Shown: piece after piece, positions 52,708 through 61,663 of the stretch | Numbering within the stretch: the stretch's first letter is position 1 | How the letters are laid out: each line of letters begins with the position of its first letter | Assembly (NCBI RefSeq): GCF_000332195.1 | Contig: NZ_KB235922.1 | Coordinates: 2,318,211-2,382,210, forward strand | DNA from: Pleurocapsa sp. PCC 7319 | Lineage (GTDB): Bacteria > Cyanobacteriota > Cyanobacteriia > Cyanobacteriales > Xenococcaceae | Reading direction: 5' to 3' | DNA length: 64,000 nt | Program-made: the position numbers and the translations under genes | The notes under the pieces: model-generated | What the model was told of the DNA's origin: nothing | The model's input: only the letters and a program-made list of their open reading frames with translations | Database searches by the model: none

Positions 52708-54303
52708 TCAAACTATGATCACGGGAATTTTAGTGGCTTGCAAAACTGCTTGGGATACGGAAGTAGTCAATAATTCTTGTGATAACTGATTTTGAGATTT
52801 GCCTAAAACAATTTCCGTAGCTTGACACTCTTGAGCTAATCGTACAATTTCCTCTGATACTAAACCTGTAGTAGTTACAAACTGATGAGGAATATCTAAC
52901 AGCAATTTGTTAGTCAGTAGCTCCAACTTTTGCAGTTCTGATTCTGAAATATTATCAGCAACGTGGATAATCATAGCTTTGCCATTGGTTCTCCGAGCTA
53001 AGTCGGCAACTTTGGTTAAGACAGAAATCGCCATCGAGGAAGTATTGATCGCACCTAAGATAACAGTACGAAATGTAACGGTCGTTTTTGTAGGATCTAC
53101 CGCATCTTGAGTTAAGAGTTTGGGGGCAAATGTGGGAATTGCCCAAGCACCAAGGGGAGCCGTAATTAGAATTGATAAAGCAGCGATCGCTAGAATTATA
53201 TCTCCTCCTGGTATACCCAAACTAAGTGGAATTGCTCCAATAGCTGCCTGTACCGTTGCTTTAGCTGAGTTTCCTGGTAATAAAAATAATTTCTCGCGCC
53301 AAGTCCAATTACTTCCTAGAGTGGATAAATACCAACCAATTGTACGACCAAAAATCAAGCCAATTACGAGTAAGATAATTCCTGAGAACAAGACATCACC
53401 TAATACTTCTAACTGAATAGATGCTCCCATCAGTACAAATAATAATATCTCTGCCACAATCCACAAATAGTTAAATTCCTGACGTAATCTGCGAGCTAGG
53501 GGGGGACTAAATTCAATTAGAAAAAAGCCCATCGCCATCACTGCTAAGTAACCAGAAAAATAGGGAAGTTGGTTAGCTAAAACAACTAGTAGTAAAGCCA
53601 GACTAGCGGTAATTAAGGTTTCCTGTACGGGATTTTGGCACCAATGTTGTTTAATGACGCAGAAAACAATTAATTTTGCCGTTAAATAACCAATTATTAC
53701 TCCAAAAATAATTTGGGTGATTACCTGTATTGGCATTAGCCATAAAGCATTAGAGGCGATACTCCCTTGAGCTAAAAAATTCAAGACCAGACTGAAAACC
53801 AATAGTACCAGCACATCTGATAAAGCACTACCGGTTAATATTGCGTCGGCTATTCCCTTGGAAACCCCCCAACCTAAACTTTTGAGCCGTAACATTCCCG
53901 GGACAATTACCGCAGGAGATTCCGCACTGACTACACAGCCTAAGAGTAAACCTGTTAAGAAATCAAACTGAAATAGCCAGATGGAAACAAAGGATATAGC
54001 GATCGCTTCTGTCATAGCGGGTAGAAAACCCAATCGCAAAGCCACACTGCCCTGTCTAACTAATTTTTCCCGATCTAGTCCCAAACCTGCTCGCATTAAG
54101 ATAACCATGACTGCCATAGTTCTCAAATCATCAGCTAGATTCAAAGCACTCTCGGAAATTAAATTACTAACTTGCGAGCCAAGCAATATTCCTACAATCA
54201 TCATTCCCAGTAATGAGGGAGCGCCGACTTTACTGGCTAATTGACCACCAAGGAATCCCAATAAAAGGATCAAGATCATGCTGAGTAGTAAGCTGTTAGG
54301 CAT
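52708..54303 (-). CDS. CPA-type monovalent cation:proton antiporter
   Basis: 531 aa. About twelve hydrophobic helices from the N-terminus (SLLLSMILILLLGFLGGQLA) including the conserved mid-membrane VVSAESPAVIVPGML and GIADAILTGSALSDVLVLL with the Asp that carries cations in NhaP/CPA members. After about residue 390 a soluble part follows (TVTFRTVILGAINTSSMAISVL... SEEIVRLAQECQATEIVLG) with a universal-stress-protein-like look, often found on these antiporters. Exchanges Na+ or K+ for H+. It overlaps the EamA gene by 8 nt; both are probably one transcript. Confidence 0.85.
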   Translation of the reverse strand: MPNSLLLSMILILLLGFLGGQLASKVGAPSLLGMMIVGILLGSQVSNLISESALNLADDLRTMAVMVILMRAGLGLDREKLVRQGSVALRLGFLPAMTEAIAISFVSIWLFQFDFLTGLLLGCVVSAESPAVIVPGMLRLKSLGWGVSKGIADAILTGSALSDVLVLLVFSLVLNFLAQGSIASNALWLMPIQVITQIIFGVIIGYLTAKLIVFCVIKQHWCQNPVQETLITASLALLLVVLANQLPYFSGYLAVMAMGFFLIEFSPPLARRLRQEFNYLWIVAEILLFVLMGASIQLEVLGDVLFSGIILLVIGLIFGRTIGWYLSTLGSNWTWREKLFLLPGNSAKATVQAAIGAIPLSLGIPGGDIILAIAALSILITAPLGAWAIPTFAPKLLTQDAVDPTKTTVTFRTVILGAINTSSMAISVLTKVADLARRTNGKAMIIHVADNISESELQKLELLTNKLLLDIPHQFVTTTGLVSEEIVRLAQECQATEIVLGKSQNQLSQELLTTSVSQAVLQATKIPVIIV

Positions 54304-55180
54304 TTGATTTGTTGACTAACGATACGCCCAATATTACTAAACTACCGCCTAGCAACAAGATATAAGACAAGGATTCTTGTAAAAAAAGAACACTAAAGAT
54401 GATGGCAAATACGGGTACTAAATTAATAAAAATAGCAGCTTTAGCAGCACTGATCGCTTTAATTCCATCGTAGTACCAGTTAAATGCAACTACAGTCCCT
54501 AAAACACCTAAATAAGCTAAACTAACCCCTGTCAATAAGTTGATATTTGGTAGCTGATTTTTTTGTTCCCCTATAGCTAAAGGTAATAACAAAATCGTAC
54601 CGCTCCAAATTGCATAGGTAGTAGTAGTTAAAGCAGACAATTCTTGCATTGCTAGTTTTCCTAAAAGAGAATAAATTACCCAGCTGACAACGCAACCCAA
54701 AATAGACAACTCACCTTTGCCAACTCCATGAGCAATCAAGCTACTAATATTTCCCTCAGTAATTACCAATGCTGCTCCTAAGAACGAGATGAAAATTCCA
54801 ATTATCTTTAAGGAAGTAAGCTTCTCTTGAAAAAAAATCCGAGAGCTGATGGTAATAGCCACTGGATTTAAGGCAATAATCAATCCCGCACGACTGGCAG
54901 AAATTTCTTTCAAGCCGACAAAGAAAAAAATATTATAAGCAAGAACTCCGCTCAAGCCTAATAAGATAACTAGGAGGACTTGTCGAAATGTTAATCGGGG
55001 TAGTTTATTCTGTCCTGGGAATGTTAACAATCCAAGACAAACAGAAGCGATCGCAAAACGACTAAAAGATGCAGTGAAAGGGTTTATAGTTTGAGAAACT
55101 ACTCTCCCTGCTACGAACGTTCCGCCCCAAATTGCCATGGTGAGAACTAATTTGACGTAGAGTATTGGAGAATTCTGCAT
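54296..55180 (-). CDS. EamA/DMT-family transporter
   Basis: About 294 aa from ATG 55180 (MQNSPILYVKLVLTMAIWG); an upstream GTG would add 15 unlikely residues. Ten transmembrane helices in two EamA repeats: first ending near residue 140, second beginning SILGCVVSWVIYSLLGKLAM. Helix-end motifs such as GGTFVAGRVV and NWYYDGIKAISAAKAAIFINLVPVFA are family hallmarks. Exports small metabolites or amino acids. Upstream of and overlapping the antiporter gene. Confidence 0.88.
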   Translation of the reverse strand: MQNSPILYVKLVLTMAIWGGTFVAGRVVSQTINPFTASFSRFAIASVCLGLLTFPGQNKLPRLTFRQVLLVILLGLSGVLAYNIFFFVGLKEISASRAGLIIALNPVAITISSRIFFQEKLTSLKIIGIFISFLGAALVITEGNISSLIAHGVGKGELSILGCVVSWVIYSLLGKLAMQELSALTTTTYAIWSGTILLLPLAIGEQKNQLPNINLLTGVSLAYLGVLGTVVAFNWYYDGIKAISAAKAAIFINLVPVFAIIFSVLFLQESLSYILLLGGSLVILGVSLVNKSNA

Positions 55181-55393
55181 GAAAAAGACGGTGGTGATTA
55201 GTATTGATAAGCAAAACTCACACACTCAAATTTACCAAGGTCTAGAAAAAAGGAAAAAAATTACTTGGAAAATTTTTGGGAACTATAAAGATCGCTGGAT
55301 CTGCTCTAACTTTTTGGGTGTTCAAGATGCAAAAACTAGTATTCAAACCGCTTTTTTCCCTCATTTTTTTGGCAGCATAGATTCTACCGGAAT

Positions 55394-55816
55394 TTAACTT
55401 GATTTAGTCAGCTCTGCTTCAATTTTTTGCACAATCGAGGCAATTCTACGGGATTTATCTTCGGACAGTAGAGGTTCTAAAATTTCAAAGAAAAATTTGA
55501 TTAACAACGGACTTGCTTCATATTCCATTGCAATTTCAGCATAGCAAGCCATAATTGAGCTAGCAATTAAAGTGCGATCTTGTTCACGATAAGATTGTAG
55601 TTTTTCGTTTAGCCAGTCAGATACTTTGTCTTTGTAGCGATCGTAATGCTCAATGATTGATTCAGCCGAAGCAATTTGCTTGAGTTCCGTCTCAAATTGA
55701 CTCGACAAAGCATTAACAATTAAATCAACGTGCTTTTGCTTTTGACTGGGACTGTTCAACAGAGGAGTATTACCATAGGTAGAATCTAATCTTTTGCGTC
55801 GTTTGGCTTCACCCAT
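55394..55816 (-). CDS. Conserved hypothetical protein with MGEAKRRK N-terminus
   Basis: 140 aa from ATG 55816, where the characteristic MGEAKRRKRLDSTYGNTP begins; an upstream in-frame start exists but splits this motif off. The rest is helical (LIVNALSSQFETELKQIAS, then LLIKFFFEILEPLLSEDK). Proteins with this N-terminus are widespread in cyanobacteria; the function is not known to me. Stand-alone gene. Confidence 0.7.
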   Translation of the reverse strand: MGEAKRRKRLDSTYGNTPLLNSPSQKQKHVDLIVNALSSQFETELKQIASAESIIEHYDRYKDKVSDWLNEKLQSYREQDRTLIASSIMACYAEIAMEYEASPLLIKFFFEILEPLLSEDKSRRIASIVQKIEAELTKSS

Positions 55817-56116
55817 AATTTTCCTCAATATGATATTCATTGCCAATTATCTCTAATTTTCGATCCAGCTAAACAAATTTGATACTAAAACTAGCTTTCT
55901 AACTAGCGATTGCTTGGAGCTTATCAGCAAATCCGATTGCATAGTTGATCATTAAAAAATTCATGTTTCAAATCAGCAACGCCGAAATTAATTTTTTAGT
56001 TTATTTTTTCAGATGTAATCATTTAACAAAGCTAGATTTGGCAGCGCTTTTTAACCCAACAACCATGCAAAATAAAACAAAAGGTAATGCAATTAGTGCA
56101 TGTCAAAGATTATTTC

Positions 56117-56158
56117 GTATCTAGATATACAAAATATCTAAATAAATCTACTTAGTCT
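56117..56158 (+). promoter_or_regulatory. NtcA-activated promoter of nirA
   Basis: GTATCTAGATATAC (56117-56130) fits the NtcA box GTA-N8-TAC exactly. After 22 nt comes TAGTCT (56153-56158), a TAN3T -10 box. This spacing is that of class II NtcA promoters. The transcript would start near 56165, about 70 nt before the nirA ATG. Expression is expected under nitrogen limitation or without ammonium. Confidence 0.85.
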
Positions 56159-56235
56159 TATGAAATAAGAGCAAACACAGAATTGGGACCAAATCTAACT
56201 GCGTTGAATCTCCATAACCACTAAGTTTTAGATTT

Positions 56236-58125
56236 ATGACTATTGAAGCCGATACAAAAATCAAACTCAACAAACTAGAGAAAGCAAAAGCAGCCAAGGA
56301 TGGTCTAGATGTTAAAAACGAACTAGAACATTTCGCCCAAATTGGCTGGGAAGCAGTTGATAAAACCGATTTAGAAATGCGTCTTAAGTGGTTAGGGGTT
56401 TTTTATCGTCCAGTAACCCCTGGTCAGTTTATGGTCCGAATGCGAGTTCCCAATGGAGTTGTTACTAGCGAACAAATGCAGGTTTTGGCTAGTGCGATCC
56501 AACGCTACGGAGAAGAAGGAACAGCAGATATTACTACACGTCAGAACATTCAATTGAGAGGTGTTCGCCTAGAAGACATTCCTGATATTTTTCGCCAGTT
56601 TAAAGCAGTAGGACTGACCAGTATTCAGTCAGGCATGGACAATGTTCGCAATCTAACAGGTTCTCCTGTAGCGGGCATCGATCCTGATGAATTGATTGAC
56701 ACTCGGGAAATGATGAAGAAGGTTCAAGACATGATTACCAATAACAGTGAAGGTAATTATGCTTTTACTAATCTTCCCCGCAAATTTAATATTGCGATCG
56801 AGGGAGCCAGAGACAATTCTATTCACGCTGAATTGAACGACCTGGCATTTGTTCCTGCATATAAAGACGGCGTTTTGGGTTTTAATGTCTTAGTCGGTGG
56901 TTATCTATCAGCTCAACGCTGTGCGGAATCAATTCCTTTAGGAGTTTGGATACCTGCTAACGATGAAGATGTGGTTGAGCTTTCTCGGGCTGTTCTTACC
57001 GTTTATACCGTAAATGGAGGTAAGGAAGGATTGAGAGCTAGTCGCCCTAAAGCTCGTATGATGTGGTTAATCGAGACTTGGGGGCTGGAAAAATTCCGAG
57101 CGGAAGTAGAGCAAGAATTTGGCAAAACTTTAGCCTCTGCTGCACCAAAAGATGAAATTACTCAAGATAAGAAAGATCATTTGGGGATACATCCCCAGAA
57201 GCAGGCAGGCTACAGTTATGTTGGTTTGCACGTTCCCATGGGGCGTTTAACTGCTGACTCCATGTTTGACCTAGCTAGATTAGCAGAAGTTTATGGTAAC
57301 GGGGAAATTCGTCTTACAGTAGAGCAAAACGCAATTATTCCTCATATCGCTAATGAAAATATCGACACTTTTCTCAGTGAACCATTATTAGAGAAATTTA
57401 CCATTAACCCCAGCACTCTTTCTCGCTCAGTTATTTCCTGTACGGGAGCCCAGTATTGCAATTTTGCTTTGATTGAAACCAAACAAAGAGCCTGGCAATT
57501 AGCTCAAGAATTAGATCGAGAATTAGATATTCCCAACCGAGTTCGCCTTCATTGGACAGGATGTCCTAATTCCTGTGGGCAGCCTCAAGCAGGAGATATT
57601 GGCTTAATGGGGACCAAGGTTCGTAAAGATGGTCAAGCTGTAGAAGGAGCGAAAGTATTTACTGGTGGTAAAGTTGGTCAGAATGCTGAATTAGGAACTT
57701 TGATCAATAAAGGTGTTGCTTGTGATGATCTCAAAGTAACATTGCGTAATTTATTAATTGAAGAATTCGATGCCAAATTAAAAGAGGGAGTGGTTATTGA
57801 AGAGTCTATTCCCACGGAAGAAACTCCTCCATCAGATACTCAAGAGTCAGCAGCAGATTCTGCTAAGACTACTAAGATATTCTTCGCTAATTCCTGGAAA
57901 GAAGCTGTTTGTTCTGAGCCAGAATATATTTTGGATGCAGCCGAAAAAGTAGATATAGAAATTGAGAATAGCTGTCGTGCAGGGACTTGTGGTACTTGCG
58001 TTGCCAACATTCTCAAAGGAGAAGTAACTTACGAAGAAGATTATGATGCCCTGAGTGATTTAGAACCAGGACAAATTTTAACCTGTTGCTCTAAACCTGT
58101 TAGTTCAGTAGTCATTGATGCCTAA
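56236..58125 (+). CDS. nirA: Ferredoxin-nitrite reductase with C-terminal 2Fe-2S ferredoxin domain
   Basis: 629 aa. Residues 1-510 are a NirA: six-electron reduction of nitrite to ammonium in the cytoplasm, with 4Fe-4S/siroheme ligands Cys402, Cys408, Cys443 and Cys447 (CTGAQYC; CPNSC). After an acidic linker (PTEETPPSDTQESAADSAK), residues 545-629 form a plant-type ferredoxin with Cys580, Cys585, Cys588 and a Cys at 617 or 618 (CRAGTCGTC...LTCC). Ordinary cyanobacterial NirA is about 510 aa and takes electrons from free ferredoxin; the fused form is known from some cyanobacteria and should feed electrons within one chain. It has its own NtcA promoter. No nitrate transporter or NarB gene follows in the window. 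Confidence 0.96.
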   Translation: MTIEADTKIKLNKLEKAKAAKDGLDVKNELEHFAQIGWEAVDKTDLEMRLKWLGVFYRPVTPGQFMVRMRVPNGVVTSEQMQVLASAIQRYGEEGTADITTRQNIQLRGVRLEDIPDIFRQFKAVGLTSIQSGMDNVRNLTGSPVAGIDPDELIDTREMMKKVQDMITNNSEGNYAFTNLPRKFNIAIEGARDNSIHAELNDLAFVPAYKDGVLGFNVLVGGYLSAQRCAESIPLGVWIPANDEDVVELSRAVLTVYTVNGGKEGLRASRPKARMMWLIETWGLEKFRAEVEQEFGKTLASAAPKDEITQDKKDHLGIHPQKQAGYSYVGLHVPMGRLTADSMFDLARLAEVYGNGEIRLTVEQNAIIPHIANENIDTFLSEPLLEKFTINPSTLSRSVISCTGAQYCNFALIETKQRAWQLAQELDRELDIPNRVRLHWTGCPNSCGQPQAGDIGLMGTKVRKDGQAVEGAKVFTGGKVGQNAELGTLINKGVACDDLKVTLRNLLIEEFDAKLKEGVVIEESIPTEETPPSDTQESAADSAKTTKIFFANSWKEAVCSEPEYILDAAEKVDIEIENSCRAGTCGTCVANILKGEVTYEEDYDALSDLEPGQILTCCSKPVSSVVIDA

Positions 58126-58421
58126 TAGATAGGTGTGAGCAAGCTTAAGTATTTGTTGTTAAAGCTTAATTGGTAATTGTCTATTGTTTTCTCTTCTTCT
58201 ACAGGTTTTTAATACCAAATTGAATAGCTTTGACTACACATTGATCGTAAGGGCGCATTGCCATGCGCCCCTACACAAACGATCTGTTGTCTTTTAAATT
58301 TAAAACGGTATAGCTGCCTTGTATTACATTGTGACGTACGAAGGTGAGATGCAAACTAGTAACGTGACGGCGATCAGCTTTGCTGGTGCGCGGAGCGCAA
58401 TCGCCTCTTTTATTCATCAGT
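58126..58421. other. Intergenic stretch with palindromic repeats
   Basis: No gene. Contains GGGCGCATTGCCATGCGCCC (about 58252-58271), a hairpin of the type flanking many cyanobacterial genes and similar to that inside the MITE at 58847, and a second short palindromic repeat GTGCGCGGAGCGCAATCGCC (58386-58405) just before the acetyltransferase start. Confidence 0.6.
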
Positions 58422-58862
58422 ATGACGACAATCAACCTAGCAGAACTATTTGAGACTGAAGACATTAAAGCTTTTTACAATCAATGTGGTTATGAAGGTG
58501 GTCTGAACGAAGAAGATCTGATACTGATTGCTCAATTAGAAGGAAAAATTATTGGTGCAGTACGTTTGTGTCCAGATAATGGTTTTGTTGTGTTGCGAGG
58601 AATGCAGATTCTAGCTTCATTTCAGAGTCAAGGTGTTGGTACACAATTACTTCAGGCGTGCGCAGAGCAACTTGCGGATCGAGTTTGTTATTGTATTCCG
58701 TGGCAACACCTGCGATCGTTCTATCAGCAAATAGGATTCCAAGAAGTATTGCCAGTTGAGGTTCCGGTCTTGTTAAAAGAGCGATTCGATAACTATATTT
58801 CTAGGGGAATGAACGTCATTCTAATGGGTCGATTCCCAGCCATATATAGTCATTCCAAATAA
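58422..58862 (+). CDS. GNAT-family N-acetyltransferase, end recruited from a MITE
   Basis: 146 aa from ATG 58422 (MTTINLAELFETEDIKAF); an in-frame start 14 codons upstream lies in a palindromic repeat and is disfavoured. GNAT motifs: IGAVRLCPDNGFVVLRGMQIL (beta-4), FQSQGVGTQLLQAC (acetyl-CoA loop Q-x-x-G-x-G), then SFYQQIGFQEV. Transfers an acetyl group to an unknown amine. The last five codons (after AIY) and the stop lie in the MITE that begins at 58847. Confidence 0.85.
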   Translation: MTTINLAELFETEDIKAFYNQCGYEGGLNEEDLILIAQLEGKIIGAVRLCPDNGFVVLRGMQILASFQSQGVGTQLLQACAEQLADRVCYCIPWQHLRSFYQQIGFQEVLPVEVPVLLKERFDNYISRGMNVILMGRFPAIYSHSK

Positions 58863-58962
58863 AAACTATACGATTGTGTAAGGGCGAATTGCAATTCGCC
58901 CCTACGATAATTATCTGTTTTAACGAAATCTCCTATCATGCGGAAACTAATTGAAATGACTA
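58847..58962. mobile_element. MITE related to the IS630 at 49776
   Basis: 116 bp flanked by TA (58845-58846; 58963-58964), with terminal repeats TAGTCATTCCAAATA and TAGTCATTTCAATTAG read inward. The first matches the IS630 end TAGTCATTCTAAATA in 14 of 15 bases. An internal hairpin GGGCGAATTGCAATTCGCCC lies in the centre. No coding capacity; it would need an IS630 transposase in trans. Confidence 0.8.
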
Positions 58963-58975
58963 TAATACATAGTTA

Positions 58976-59269
58976 TTCATATGCCTTTGCTCTAGCAGAA
59001 AATGGGTATCGTATTCTTGCTGTTGAGCCATCAGCAACGATGAGAAGTTAGGCGATCGCTCATCTTGGCATTCATTGACATACTCTACAACCAAGCTATC
59101 GCTATGGTTGCAGAATCTCGAAGGTAGAAGATTCTACGGACACACCAATTACGGTGTCATGCTGGCACTGTCAAGGCAACCCTACTCTCTCATCCCAAGG
59201 GACATGGATTAATGCTTTTGGAGAAAAACTACCCTTGCTAGATCAATCGGCTGATGTAGCGATTTTCTA
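58976..59269 (+). pseudogene. Class I SAM-methyltransferase fragment
   Basis: Broken reading: YAFALAENGYRILAVEPSATMR, a stop, AIAHLGIH, then about 110 bp of unrelated sequence, and [13 protein letters not shown] before the end of leuD on the other strand. The order (Gly-rich strand, acidic Glu after beta-2, then a LPLxDxSxD block) is that of a Methyltransf_11 domain. Both ends and the centre are decayed; the MITE sits directly upstream. Confidence 0.55.
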
Positions 59270-59863
59270 GACTTTTTGCCAATCAACGTAGGGCAAGTTA
59301 GCCGCAGTAGTTTTAATATTGGCAATATTGTCCAATAATTGTCCGCAATTATCCCAAGTCCCCCGAAGAAACATCTGTCGTGAACCTTCGTTCATTTGTA
59401 CTGCCACCGATAAATCATTGCTTGTAACTTGCATAGATTCTAAATCAACTAAAACCTCTGCTTGAGGATTCTCTTGAATTAATTTTTGTAGTTGCTTAAT
59501 TTCTGAGGGAGAAGCAATTACACAGGGAACACCGATCGCCACACAGTTACCAAAAAAGATCTCAGCAAAACTTTCACCGACAATTGCTTGAATACCCCAT
59601 TTAGCTAGTGCTTGGGGAGCGTGTTCACGAGATGAACCACAGCCAAAGTTATTATTTACAACTAAGACACTAGCATCTTGATATTGAGGGAAATCAAAAG
59701 GATGTTGACCATCGGCTTGAGCGCGATCATCCTCAAAAGCATGTTCCCCTAAACCATCAAAAGTGACACAACGGAGATAGCGGGCAGGAATTATGCGATC
59801 CGTATCGATATCATCTCCCGTGACGGCGATCGCCTTACCTGATATTGCTTTAACTTGGCTCAT
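59267..59863 (-). CDS. leuD: 3-isopropylmalate dehydratase small subunit (housekeeping copy)
   Basis: 198 aa, the canonical cyanobacterial Leu[49 protein letters not shown] and [13 protein letters not shown]. With LeuC it isomerises 2- to 3-isopropylmalate in leucine synthesis. LeuC is not adjacent. A near-HIP1 sequence (GGCGATCGCC) lies within the gene, in contrast to the AT-rich LeuD-like copy at 16706. Its stop overlaps the remnant of a methyltransferase gene. Confidence 0.94.
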   Translation of the reverse strand: MSQVKAISGKAIAVTGDDIDTDRIIPARYLRCVTFDGLGEHAFEDDRAQADGQHPFDFPQYQDASVLVVNNNFGCGSSREHAPQALAKWGIQAIVGESFAEIFFGNCVAIGVPCVIASPSEIKQLQKLIQENPQAEVLVDLESMQVTSNDLSVAVQMNEGSRQMFLRGTWDNCGQLLDNIANIKTTAANLPYVDWQKV

Positions 59864-59900
59864 GGTTCGATAACTCTTTTTAAAAAAATTATTAATTTAA

Positions 59901-61211
59901 TCACGAACCTGATTCTAACCTTTGTTGCCACTCTCGATCTATCTGATCGCTATTTTTTAGATTTTGATCCAGGAGCTCCTCTTCAGTAGTGTAGGTAATA
60001 TCGCGATCGCCAATTACTTTTTGTTGAGCAAACTGACTGGCATAGACAATCTTGTTACGCAGAGATGAATCGGGTTGCTTTAGGGCGATCGCTCTAGTAC
60101 TACGTGCTTGATTACGCTCAACAATTTTGGGATTACGTCCTTGAATCCAGAAATAACGCACCAGAGGAATAAATAGAAATAGAATTCCATAAACTAATAG
60201 TAGCCAGTGAATTGAAGCAACAAATGCCACTATTCCCCCCAATTGAGCAGCAATTGTGCCATCTCTCAACAGAGATCCTAGGACAAAGGCCAGAATAATA
60301 TTAACCGCACCTAAACCAACAGCCATCGTAATTTGACTGCTATCAGCTTGACTAAAACGCCATAGCTTTTCTTGAAGATAACTAGCAGGAGAAATGGTGT
60401 TTGCTTGTCTGTGGTTTGCCATTACCTGAAGTTCAGGAAAATAGTAAATAATTTCTCCTTGGGGAGAAACTTCAGGATAACCATTAAAGCGGCTGAGAAC
60501 TGGCAACATATAATCTTCGTATTGATCTGTCTCATCTACATAGGGAGCAATTTGTTCCCCTACCACTGCTCCTTTATGGCGGCGAATTACTGCTCCTATA
60601 GCTTGCCAACGGTACTCTTCTAAATCTGCGTTGGGATTGCCATCACCAAATAAGAAGGAATAGACTGCTTCCAAAAAATTCATTTGGTAATTCCCCCTAG
60701 TCTCTCTCCTGCGTTGAAGCCGACGATGATTATAACCAGGATCGAACAACCAAAATATATCACCTATCCAGAAGCGAGGGATAAAAAATCCACCTCCACC
60801 ATAGCTGCGATTGCTTCCGCCTTCTCTTTCATCATTACTAGAATTTATAGCAATAAAAATTGCGATAATTGCTACTAACATTAGTAAAATCGAAGCAATC
60901 AAAATAACCCCAAAAGAAATTCTAATCAGATAAAATAAAACTCGCCAGATTTTCTCCCAAGTTTGTTGCCAGCGCAGTTGCCAATACTTATTACGCAGGA
61001 TGGAACGAAAGTTTTTGGGAAACAAGTAAACCACATCTCCCGACTCTGCAACCTGAAGATGTCCACCCGCTTCGCTTGCCAGTGCTAATAACCCCTGTTG
61101 AGCAAAGTTTAATTCTAGCCCTGCCTGTGCTGCTACGTCACCGACGGTGACACGATAATCTAGTTTTTCGATTGACTTAACAATTTGGGGATTGGGAGTC
61201 ATTATCTGCAA
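59901..61211 (-). CDS. Conserved cyanobacterial membrane protein
   Basis: 436 aa (436 or 433 depending on ATG 61211 or 61202). N-terminal winged-helix-like part (YRVTVGDVAAQAGLELNFAQQGLLALA), a first hydrophobic hairpin (VLFYLIRISFGVILIASILLML), a second similar sensor-like segment (WQAIGAVIRRHKGAVVGEQIAPY...PEVSPQGEIIYYFPELQV), and two more helices (INIILAFVLGSLL; IHWLLLVYGILFLFIPLVRYFW). The internal repeat of the QGEIIYYFPEL/SGDVVYLFPKN type is clear. Homologues occur across cyanobacteria and plastids; the role is not established. It lies upstream of leuD, 37 nt apart, same strand. Confidence 0.8.
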   Translation of the reverse strand: MQIMTPNPQIVKSIEKLDYRVTVGDVAAQAGLELNFAQQGLLALASEAGGHLQVAESGDVVYLFPKNFRSILRNKYWQLRWQQTWEKIWRVLFYLIRISFGVILIASILLMLVAIIAIFIAINSSNDEREGGSNRSYGGGGFFIPRFWIGDIFWLFDPGYNHRRLQRRRETRGNYQMNFLEAVYSFLFGDGNPNADLEEYRWQAIGAVIRRHKGAVVGEQIAPYVDETDQYEDYMLPVLSRFNGYPEVSPQGEIIYYFPELQVMANHRQANTISPASYLQEKLWRFSQADSSQITMAVGLGAVNIILAFVLGSLLRDGTIAAQLGGIVAFVASIHWLLLVYGILFLFIPLVRYFWIQGRNPKIVERNQARSTRAIALKQPDSSLRNKIVYASQFAQQKVIGDRDITYTTEEELLDQNLKNSDQIDREWQQRLESGS

Positions 61212-61663
61212 TGGGGATGGGATATTTATTTAGTTCTATTTTATCGTTTTCTTTTTTAACTTTAACTCCTTTAACTTTGGGACTAAGTAAAGCGGCAGAG
61301 CCGCAGCTATAAGCTGTAAGCTGTAAGCCAATTATAAGAGGCTTTAACCTCTCCTAATTGTAGACCACCAAACTTCGTTTGCTGGGGGCATTAAACCCGA
61401 TAGCTATAAGCTGTTAGCCGTTTACAAAGCGTAAACTTTAGAGCTTAAAGCTTAAGGCTTAGAGCTTATAGCTTTTTAAGGTAAACAGTCACCGGGACTA
61501 TTCCCAGAGTATGCTAGTCAACATCAAATATAATTAGAATTTTCCTAAATTTAACCAAATATGTCTTAACAAAAACTCATAAAGTAACTGACTAAATTTG
61601 TTAGGGTTAGATGCGAGTAAAATTACTCAGATTATTAACGGTTTCGGTAAGTGGATTTGAGCA
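61212..61663. repeat. Intergenic stretch rich in AGCTTATAGC-type repeats
   Basis: Between divergent genes. Many copies of AAGCTGTAAGC, GCTATAAGCTG and AGCTTAAGGCTTAGAGCTTA at about 61305-61330 and 61395-61480, a simple-repeat type typical of cyanobacterial spacers. The promoter of the TonB operon should lie downstream of these, about 61540-61660. Confidence 0.65.

Noticed and set aside
55179-55397. 72-codon plus frame starting MKKTVVISIDKQNS, antisense to the 5' side of the EamA gene
   Set aside because: Composition is acceptable, but there is no recognised motif and it overlaps the probable promoter of the EamA gene; support is too weak to call.
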